This document shows, one piece after another, positions 47,627-54,024 of a stretch of 64,000 nucleotides of DNA. The DNA is from an uncultured Muribaculum sp. (GTDB lineage Bacteria; Bacteroidota; Bacteroidia; Bacteroidales; Muribaculaceae): contig CAJTSJ010000008.1 of NCBI GenBank assembly GCA_910578785.1, positions 26,032-90,031 of the forward strand. The letters run 5' to 3'. Position 1 is the stretch's first letter. Each line of letters starts with the position of its first letter. A model generated the notes under the pieces. It was not told where the DNA came from. It saw only the letters and a list, made by a program, of their open reading frames with translations, and made no database searches. A program made the position numbers and the translations under genes.

Positions 47627-49030
47627 TTATTTTATCAGACCGTATTCGCGGAGAGTGTCGATGGCCTGCTGTGCCTCGGCCACTCCTCGGGAGGCCTCAA
47701 ACAGACGCACAGCCTCGGCATAGTCCTTATCGGCCTTGGCGGCAAGAAGTCCGCGGGCATAAGTGGCTTCGGGAGTGTCGCCGGCCTTGTCGAGATAGGC
47801 ACGCGCCATGTCATATTCGGCATGGCCTATGGCGGTCATGGCCGCGTTGAGATTGGCTATCGGCGAATCGGGATACATGCGCACGGCCACCTCCATGACT
47901 TCCTGAAACTCGGGCGAATCCTTGTCAAGACTCTGCGCCAGACGGTAGAGTTCCTCAAGCGAGAGATTTTGCGGTGCGGTGGCCATTACGGCCGCTATCT
48001 CATCGACAGTGACATAGTTGCGCACCGTATAGTTGACGGCATAGTCGGAGTGGCGCAGTCCGGGATATACCTCCTTGAGCAAGAAAGCATACTGCTTCGG
48101 ATAGCGCGACTTAAGGCGCCATTCACGGGCATCCGGGGCAAGCGAGTCGTCGGTGATGACTTCAAGTATGGCGTCGCGGTCGTCAATGTCCGACGTGCGC
48201 ACGTACTTTATGAGTCCGGCCCAGTCCTCGGCCTCCCACGATGTCGACATCAGCCCGGCGGGGAAGCTGTAGAGATTGCGCACATAGCCGACGAGAGCCT
48301 CCGTACGGCCCTTGGCCAGACGCTCATTGTTCTTATATGAACCTTCGGGCGAAGCGAAGCCCTTGACCGACAGCGATGTGATGGTCACGTCCTTGTCGCC
48401 GCGCACGGCATCGATAGTGGCGCGTATGGCTGCCAGCTCCTCCGGGTTACGGCGATAGTCGGGATCGATGTCGGTGCGGTTGACGCGGAAGTCGATATAG
48501 GCCGACCCGTGGATTTCGCGGGTCTTGACAGCCTCGGCCTCGGGTTTGACGTAGACGAGCACAGGCTCGAACACACGCGGACGGAAGTCGAGCACTGCCA
48601 GGTCATCGGACCGGGTAGGCTCAAGAGCATCGCCACAACATCCGTCGACATCGCGCTTCATAACCAGGGTTGACATCTCCATCCAGTCGGCATAAGGCAC
48701 CATCTCGGAGTAGGCGAAGACCTCTCCCTTGCCGGAGCGCATCATATGGTAGTCGGCCGGAGTGTTGCCGTCGCGGCGCAGATGCTGGTAGTAGCGGGTA
48801 CGTCCGGCCAGAACCACCGGGCGCAGCCATAGCGAGTCGACTCCGTTGGTGATGAGCGGACGCAGCCACTCCTCGCGGTTTGACCGTGATTCGACAGCCG
48901 TGGGATCAACATTCATGTTTACGATTAGGGTGCTTTCTGACCGCTCCACGCTTATGTCGCTTACGGGATCGGCGGCCACGGCGGAAAGCGCGCAAGCGGC
49001 CAATGCTATGCTGAAAAGTATTTGCTTCAT
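47627..49030 (-). CDS. DUF3868 / OmpA-like fimbrial locus protein
   Basis: Exported protein of 467 residues with a signal peptide (about 1-20). The N-terminal half is the DUF3868 domain. Residues about 175-300 resemble an OmpA-type domain (VNRTDIDPDYRRNPEELAAIRATID, SVKGFASPEGSYKNNERLAKGRTEALVGYV, described in parts), which binds peptidoglycan in other proteins. The C-terminus has TPR-like helices (YRLAQSLDKDSPEFQEVMEVAVR, AEYDMARAYLDKAGD). Such genes regularly accompany DUF3575 and Mfa1 genes in Bacteroidales, suggesting a periplasm-spanning anchor or assembly factor. It is 28 bases downstream of the DUF3575 gene. Confidence 0.85.
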   Translation of the reverse strand: MKQILFSIALAACALSAVAADPVSDISVERSESTLIVNMNVDPTAVESRSNREEWLRPLITNGVDSLWLRPVVLAGRTRYYQHLRRDGNTPADYHMMRSGKGEVFAYSEMVPYADWMEMSTLVMKRDVDGCCGDALEPTRSDDLAVLDFRPRVFEPVLVYVKPEAEAVKTREIHGSAYIDFRVNRTDIDPDYRRNPEELAAIRATIDAVRGDKDVTITSLSVKGFASPEGSYKNNERLAKGRTEALVGYVRNLYSFPAGLMSTSWEAEDWAGLIKYVRTSDIDDRDAILEVITDDSLAPDAREWRLKSRYPKQYAFLLKEVYPGLRHSDYAVNYTVRNYVTVDEIAAVMATAPQNLSLEELYRLAQSLDKDSPEFQEVMEVAVRMYPDSPIANLNAAMTAIGHAEYDMARAYLDKAGDTPEATYARGLLAAKADKDYAEAVRLFEASRGVAEAQQAIDTLREYGLIK

Positions 49031-49058
49031 GATTGTCTGTGCAGTAGATGATTGAATT

Positions 49059-49643
49059 TTAGAATATGTAGACCAGACTGACAGCGGCCTTGGTGGGGCC
49101 TACATAGTTATGGGTCTTGCCGCGGGCCACCTTGCGGCCGCAGCCGGCACACTCGAAGGTGTCATACTTGGCATAAATCCATCCCAGTCCGATTTCAGCC
49201 TCAAGGTTAAAGTGCTTGCTGAGAATCCACGAATAGCCGTAGGCAAGTCCGAGTCCGCCATACCAACCCTGATAGCGGTGGTCCTTAAGACCCTTGAAAT
49301 TCGATCCGAGGAAGTCGAGACTTCCCATGTCGATATGGCCGACATTGTACTGTCCGGCCAGAGCGTGCGCACCGACAAAGTGTCCGGCAAAAGCATCGCA
49401 GAACCAGTAGCGCACTTCGGGCTGCACAAGCCAATGCTTCCACTTCTTTCCATGGCTAAGAGTCCATGCGTTGAAATTACCGGAAACGTCAACCGACCAT
49501 CTTGGAGCCACTCTGGCTTCCGCTCCTGCATTTATGTTAAGAAATGCATCGTAGAGCAGATTGGTCTTGACTGCGATGTCCTGCGCCTTGGCCGCACCGG
49601 CCGAGACTACAAGCGCCAACAATAAGATGATAATTTTTTTCAT
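49059..49643 (-). CDS. DUF3575 family outer-membrane protein, first gene of the fimbrial operon
   Basis: Outer-membrane barrel protein of 194 residues from the ATG at 49643 (MKKIIILLLALVVSAGAAKA signal peptide); an in-frame TTG at 49670 would add nine residues and spoil the signal. The mature start DIAVKTNLLYDAFLNINAGAEARVAPRWS and the WYGGLGLAYGYSWIL and GLGWIYAKYDTFECAGC strands fit DUF3575, whose members precede Mfa-type fimbrial genes. The end KAAVSLVYIF is a typical last barrel strand. A pair of Cys in CAGC is unusual for a barrel loop. The role may be in fimbrial export or anchoring. No promoter is visible in the 234 bases between this gene and the inverted-repeat segment. Confidence 0.87.
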   Translation of the reverse strand: MKKIIILLLALVVSAGAAKAQDIAVKTNLLYDAFLNINAGAEARVAPRWSVDVSGNFNAWTLSHGKKWKHWLVQPEVRYWFCDAFAGHFVGAHALAGQYNVGHIDMGSLDFLGSNFKGLKDHRYQGWYGGLGLAYGYSWILSKHFNLEAEIGLGWIYAKYDTFECAGCGRKVARGKTHNYVGPTKAAVSLVYIF

Positions 49644-49877
49644 TATATATTTTACACTATGTTTTTGCAATTCGTGATATGGTCAATGTGTTCAGCTGTC
49701 ATGGCGGCATTCGTTTAGGGTGTCGTTAGATAGTCGAAAGTGAAACGTCGATTCTTCAGGCGACCTCTGTCTGTCGTTAATGCGACACATTGGCTTTCAT
49801 ATAGTATTAATTCTCAATAATTTACCGTCAACCTACATTTCTATTCCCCATAGCAAAACGGATTGGTTTAATCACGC
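49644..49877 (-). other. leader region of the fimbrial operon
   Basis: About 234 bases between the start codon of the DUF3575 gene and the left inverted repeat. I find no TAnnTTTG box on the minus strand. A small hairpin, TGTCG-TTAATG-CGACA, lies near 49779-49794. If the operon starts inside the flipped segment, this stretch is a long untranslated leader and could carry control signals. Confidence 0.55.
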
Positions 49878-50081
49878 TCTCTTAGGAAGAGATTTGAATG
49901 GGGCGTAATCAATGGATAATCAACATGATACGTTTTCCTCTCGCCCGTAAATCGGAAACAATGTTTAGCAATTAACAATTTTAGATTTGAAAATTAAAAT
50001 TCTAAAAATTTTATCATTTATTTGGTTGCTTAGAAATTATTATTTAAATTTGTTGCCATCTTACAATCTCTTCCTAAGAGA
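49878..50081. promoter_or_regulatory. putative invertible promoter segment (phase switch)
   Basis: Perfect 17-base inverted repeats TCTCTTAGGAAGAGATT (49878-49894) and AATCTCTTCCTAAGAGA (50065-50081) enclose 170 AT-rich bases. The segment holds one consensus promoter pointing to the plus strand. Inverting it would place that promoter on the minus strand with start near 49900, reading into the fimbrial operon. Each repeat is itself a near-palindrome with 7-base arms around a directional 3-base core (AGG or CCT), the form expected for a tyrosine-recombinase crossover site. No recombinase gene lies in the window. Phase-variable promoters of this type are well known for surface structures in Bacteroidales. 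Confidence 0.7.
50022..50052 (+). promoter_or_regulatory. promoter inside the invertible segment, current plus orientation
   Basis: TTG (50022-50024, within TTTGG), a 20-base spacer and TAAATTTG (50045-50052) match the consensus. The start point would be near 50059. No such promoter faces the other way within the segment. Confidence 0.75.
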
Positions 50082-50085
50082 TTGG

Positions 50086-50109
50086 GATGCATCTGTCGAC
50101 GCTACATAT
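50086..50109. repeat. 24-base direct repeat, copy 2 (right end of fimbrial locus)
   Basis: Partner of 39253-39276, 21 of 24 identical, same orientation. It begins four bases after the right inverted repeat. Confidence 0.8.
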
Positions 50110-50143
50110 CCTCCCTTTATCACATAATTCTTTACATGAGTTA

Positions 50144-50160
50144 TATCTCTTCCTAAGAGA
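50144..50160. repeat. third copy of the 17-base inverted-repeat element
   Basis: Matches the right repeat (50065-50081) at 16 of 17 bases in the same orientation. It could serve as an alternative crossover site for the left repeat, or all three copies may be binding sites of a regulator. Confidence 0.75.
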
Positions 50161-50203
50161 TTTGGACACGCCTCAACACACCTCAATCATAGACATAAAG
50201 TAT

Positions 50204-50234
50204 TTGGAGATAACACACAATTATTGTAGCTTTG
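50204..50234 (+). promoter_or_regulatory. promoter of the DUF5106 lipoprotein gene
   Basis: TTG (50204-50206, within TATTTGG), a 20-base spacer and TAGCTTTG (50227-50234). The box overlaps a possible TTG start at 50232, so the ATG at 50310 is the true start. Confidence 0.8.
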
Positions 50235-50309
50235 CACCGGCTATTGCCCGGAGGCACCGGCTCGACACGGCCTAAACACGAACCGCTATTTTCCACCAAC
50301 ATACTATAT

Positions 50310-51263
50310 ATGAAATCTTTACAGATACTTATTACAGTGACCGCACTGACCTTGACATCGTGCGGAGCTGACCGTCGACAGCCCGCGCCATCCGTAACCG
50401 AAACCACCGATGCCATCAACGCCACCATGGAAGAACTTCCCCTGCCGGCCGTTCCGGGCAGTCTCGTCGACCCGGCGGACAGAGCCACATACATAGTGGA
50501 GCACTTCTGGGATGACATGGACTTCGGCGACACTATAAGAAGCCTCGACGAAGCTTTCATGGAGCAGAATTTCGCCAACTTTGCCAACCTGTTTCCATAT
50601 GTCGACGCTTCGACGGCCGAATCAAGCATAAAAAGCCTTATGGATGCCGCCGCCAAGAACAGAAAGGCATATAATATGCTGGCCGACATAGCCGACAAGT
50701 ATCTCTACGACCCAAACTCGCCGATGATGGACGAAGAGGCATACATTATGTTTCTGAAAGCAATAACCGAATCTGACTTCATGGACCGTGACCGCCGACT
50801 CAGATTTGAAAGCCAGCTCGCCGATGCCATGAAAAACCGCAGAGGCTCGAAGGCCACCGACTTCCGATTCATCGACAGCAAAGGCAAAGAGGCTTCGCTC
50901 TACTCCACGGCCGACGGCAAAAGCTACCGGCTGATGATGTTCTACGACCCCGACTGCGATGTGTGCAAGTCTACCAAGGAGATGCTTGCCGGAAGCGGTA
51001 TAATAAACAACGCCATCGCTTCTGGACGCCTCAAAGTGGTGGCGGTCTACAGCGACGGCGATATGGAAGTATGGGAAAAGTCCAAGAACGATTTACCGGA
51101 AGGATGGCTGAGCGCATTTTCGCCGGAAGGGGCAGTTGACCGCGACGATGTCTACGTAATCAGAGCCACCCCTACCCTGTATCTTCTCGCACCCGACAAC
51201 ACGGTGGTGCTAAAGGATGCACGCGCCGATGAGATAATCAGCTATCTTGTCGGAATCAGGTGA
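50310..51263 (+). CDS. DUF5106/thioredoxin-like lipoprotein
   Basis: Lipoprotein of 317 residues from ATG 50310, lipobox LTLTSC (Cys18). The first half (about 50-175) is a helical DUF5106 domain (YIVEHFWDDMDFGDT, FANLFPYVD, YLYDPNSPMMDEEAYI). The second half is a thioredoxin-like fold with a CDVC redox motif (Cys216, Cys219) in FYDPDCDVCKSTKEML and the cis-proline stretch RATPTLYLL. It may reduce or isomerise disulfides of exported proteins. It sits next to the switch, and the promoter in the segment now points toward it as well as its own promoter. Its end overlaps the PAP2 gene end by 8 bases on the other strand. Confidence 0.86.
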   Translation: MKSLQILITVTALTLTSCGADRRQPAPSVTETTDAINATMEELPLPAVPGSLVDPADRATYIVEHFWDDMDFGDTIRSLDEAFMEQNFANFANLFPYVDASTAESSIKSLMDAAAKNRKAYNMLADIADKYLYDPNSPMMDEEAYIMFLKAITESDFMDRDRRLRFESQLADAMKNRRGSKATDFRFIDSKGKEASLYSTADGKSYRLMMFYDPDCDVCKSTKEMLAGSGIINNAIASGRLKVVAVYSDGDMEVWEKSKNDLPEGWLSAFSPEGAVDRDDVYVIRATPTLYLLAPDNTVVLKDARADEIISYLVGIR

Positions 51264-51951
51264 AAAGACAGGCATGGGCGGAGTATGCCGATATGCACAC
51301 AATGGTAATCATGCCAATGAGTATGGGCGAATAGACGTGGTGGATTCTTTCCGCACGACGGTAGTTGCTCAGACGCGTAAACAGGAAATACATGATTGAC
51401 GCGCCTACAAATCCGACACACATGCCGGCCAACAGGTCGCCGGGATAATGCACACCGAGATATATGCGCGAATAGCATGTCAGCACCGCCCATGACATGA
51501 TGAAGAATGTCAGCCAGTAGCGCTTGAAGAGGAAAAATATGAAAAATGCCAGACCGAAAGTGTTGGCCGCGTGACATGACGGAAATCCATAACTGCCGCC
51601 GCGGTAATTGCCCACTATATGCACCAGAGGCGATATAGGATTGTCGAGATTGGCAGGCCGCAGACGCTCCACGAACGGACGTATGAATGTAGCGCAAATC
51701 TGGTCGGCGAATGCTATGGTGAGCGACAGACCGATTACGCAAAGTATGGTCTGCTTGATGGTGAAGTTGCGGATCATCACATAAAGAAACGTGGCATACA
51801 GCGGAACCCATATCCACTTGCCGCTGTAGGCTTTCATGAAATAGTCAAAAAATTCGCTGTGCGCCCCGTTGAAAAACAGGAATACGCTGGTGTCTACATC
51901 TATTGCTCCCTGAAGGAGGTTAATCATAGTAAATATCATATCAATGAACAA
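51256..51951 (-). CDS. PAP2-family membrane phosphatase
   Basis: Integral membrane phosphatase of 231 residues with six helices. The three PAP2 motifs are RPFVERLRP (91-99), PSCHA (124-128; the usual PSGH has Cys in place of Gly) and SRIYLGVHYPGD (161-172). Such enzymes release phosphate from undecaprenyl diphosphate or phosphatidic and phosphatidylglycerol phosphates, often to recycle the glycan carrier lipid. It follows the LTA-synthase-like gene by 6 bases on the same strand, so the two probably form an operon dealing with lipid head groups. The exact lipid is not fixed by sequence. Convergent overlap with the DUF5106 gene is 8 bases. Confidence 0.9.
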   Translation of the reverse strand: MFIDMIFTMINLLQGAIDVDTSVFLFFNGAHSEFFDYFMKAYSGKWIWVPLYATFLYVMIRNFTIKQTILCVIGLSLTIAFADQICATFIRPFVERLRPANLDNPISPLVHIVGNYRGGSYGFPSCHAANTFGLAFFIFFLFKRYWLTFFIMSWAVLTCYSRIYLGVHYPGDLLAGMCVGFVGASIMYFLFTRLSNYRRAERIHHVYSPILIGMITIVCISAYSAHACLFT

Positions 51952-51957
51952 ATCTGT

Positions 51958-53844
51958 TTATCGGTTGGAAATATCATCATACAATTTTTGCAGGTATGCC
52001 TTTCCCCTGTCGAGGTTCTTGCCCGGACGTGAGCCTTGGTCCACAACAGCGCCTTCGGCCTGGCAGTCGTAAATCAACGCATTCTCTTCGTCGACAACAC
52101 CGAACGCGTCGGGCACGGCGAAGAAGGCGAAGTGAGGCGACTGCGGATCAAGCATATCCTTGCTGAAGCGGAAGCCGAAATGCGACAGACCGAGCTGACC
52201 GAGAAGTGTCGCGGCAAGGTCATGCTGCGATCCATATGCATCGACGCGTGCCGGGCCCCGTACAGCGCCTCCTATAAATATCAAAGGTATGCGGTAACGC
52301 TCCACAACAAAGTTGCTTATGCCCTCGGGATAGGCTCCGAGATGGTCGGGGACGAGCACCACAAGCGTGCTGTCCCAGCGAGGCAAATGACGCAACTCGT
52401 GGACAAACGCGCCGACGCAGCTGTCGGTATAGGCAAAGGCATTAAGTCGCGGATTTTCGAGTCGCTTATACGGCACCTCAAACGGCTCGTGGCTGCTTGA
52501 TGTCTGAATCACCGTATAGCGTGGCGTGCGGGGCAGAGTATCGGACTTCATGTCAGACAACAGACGGTCAAACACAAGATGGTCGTGCACACCCCATTTG
52601 CTCAGTCTGTCCTTGACCGGAAAGTCTACATCCGACACGATTGTGTCAAATCCGGCCGATACAAGATACGAGCGCATGTTGGTGAAGTCGGCATCGCCTC
52701 CGTAGTAGTAGCGGGCGTCGTAGCCTGCCTTTTTCAGCGCTCCGGCTATGGAAGGCAGATTCTGGGTCTTGCGCGGATACTTCATGATGCTCGTGGTCGG
52801 CTGGGCGGGATATCCGCTGAGTATCGACACCAGACCGCGGTCGGTGCGGAAACTATTGGCAAAAAAGTTGGTAAACAACACACCCTCCTTGCTTAGGCTG
52901 TCCAGATTGACGGCTACGCCGGATTCTCCGCCGAGTTCAGACATCAGATGGTTGGAAAAGCTTTCCAATATCACAAATACTATGTCGGGACGCGATGTCG
53001 TGAACAATGACGGCACAGTGTCGGATTCTACCGAATCGGATTTCTCGACCGTAGAGCCGGTAGCCGACGGATCGGTCATCTGGCTGAATATCCACGAAGC
53101 ATCCTCGTCGTCCATGAAGCGGTAACGATCGACGAAGTCGTTTCGCCGGGCAAGCGACTCCATCAGACTGAACAGCGGATTGGTCGCCGCATGGTTCAAA
53201 GCCGGATTCGGGCTGAAATACACCTTGCCGACATTCATCGTCGAGACAGTAAATCCGCCACGGATAGGGATGAACAGAAGTCCCGTGGCCAGCAGAAGCA
53301 CGACCGTGCCGATGATTGGATTCAGTATGCGGTCCACGGGGCGGAAACGCATAAGCCTCAGCGGCACAAGCCGGAGGACATAATAATACAATTCCCAGAA
53401 AAGCGCGGTCAGCAGACATCCGCTTATAATCATCCATTTGTTCAGACTGGCCAGTGCATCGGCCGGCGAAGTGAAGAAATAGTAGAAGGGAGTGGTATCG
53501 AGCTTGAATCCCCAATAGGGATAAAGGGCCGTGTCGAGCACGAAGACGAAAGCCATCAGCAGACTGACGGCAACAAAATAGCATGACATGATTTTCCGCA
53601 ACGCGCGCGACTGCGTCCACACGGAGACCACGGTAAGCAACGCCGGAACCGCTGTCAGATAGCCGGCAAGCGACAGGTCGAGCGGAAGGCCGTGCCACAT
53701 GACCTTGAGCCATTCTGAAAACGGCACACCGTCATATATAGTCCAGCTCAGAACCGTAGCCAGCATGAACATCGGCTTCTGAAAGACGAATATCAACAGG
53801 AATATCAAGTATGTACTTACTATTATTGCAAATCTGCGCGTCAT
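51958..53844 (-). CDS. LTA synthase-like membrane sulfatase-fold transferase
   Basis: Protein of 628 residues with five membrane helices in the first 230 residues and an extracytoplasmic alkaline-phosphatase/sulfatase domain (about 270-600). The probable nucleophile is Thr334 in NSFRTDRG, with DIVFVILESFSNH and metal-binding VVLVPDHLGAYPEG around it. In Gram-positives this family transfers glycerol phosphate to make lipoteichoic acid; in Gram-negatives related enzymes add phosphoglycerol or phosphoethanolamine to periplasmic glycans or lipid A. The latter is more likely here. A minus-strand -7 box TACCTTTG lies at 53867-53874. Confidence 0.9.
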   Translation of the reverse strand: MTRRFAIIVSTYLIFLLIFVFQKPMFMLATVLSWTIYDGVPFSEWLKVMWHGLPLDLSLAGYLTAVPALLTVVSVWTQSRALRKIMSCYFVAVSLLMAFVFVLDTALYPYWGFKLDTTPFYYFFTSPADALASLNKWMIISGCLLTALFWELYYYVLRLVPLRLMRFRPVDRILNPIIGTVVLLLATGLLFIPIRGGFTVSTMNVGKVYFSPNPALNHAATNPLFSLMESLARRNDFVDRYRFMDDEDASWIFSQMTDPSATGSTVEKSDSVESDTVPSLFTTSRPDIVFVILESFSNHLMSELGGESGVAVNLDSLSKEGVLFTNFFANSFRTDRGLVSILSGYPAQPTTSIMKYPRKTQNLPSIAGALKKAGYDARYYYGGDADFTNMRSYLVSAGFDTIVSDVDFPVKDRLSKWGVHDHLVFDRLLSDMKSDTLPRTPRYTVIQTSSSHEPFEVPYKRLENPRLNAFAYTDSCVGAFVHELRHLPRWDSTLVVLVPDHLGAYPEGISNFVVERYRIPLIFIGGAVRGPARVDAYGSQHDLAATLLGQLGLSHFGFRFSKDMLDPQSPHFAFFAVPDAFGVVDEENALIYDCQAEGAVVDQGSRPGKNLDRGKAYLQKLYDDISNR

Positions 53845-53866
53845 CGAAACATTGTCCTTATGTCTG

Positions 53867-53874
53867 CAAAGGTA
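53867..53874 (-). promoter_or_regulatory. -7 box upstream of the LTA synthase-like gene
   Basis: Reads TACCTTTG on the minus strand, 23 bases before the start codon. A TTG at the usual 20-base spacing is missing. Confidence 0.5.
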
Positions 53875-53957
53875 GTCAATTATTCCTAAAAATTGGAATA
53901 TGAGCGGCTATATTCGGCTGACATTGACAGAATTTATGACAAAGCCATCATTTCTAA

Positions 53958-53994
53958 CAAAAAAATAGGGCTGCTCCGGTTGGAGCAACCCTAT
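53958..53994 (-). terminator. terminator of the rpoBC operon
   Basis: A 12-bp stem with one mismatch (53966-53977 with 53982-53993) and a GGTT loop is followed on the minus strand by seven T. It lies about 30 bases after the rpoC stop. Confidence 0.88.
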
Positions 53995-54024
53995 CATGTA
54001 TAGTTGGGAATCTGACGAAGCAGA

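Noticed and set aside
49878..50160. CRISPR-like array of three short repeats
   Set aside because: Only three copies, one inverted, with unequal spacing (170 and 62 bases) and no cas genes; an inversion or operator arrangement fits better.
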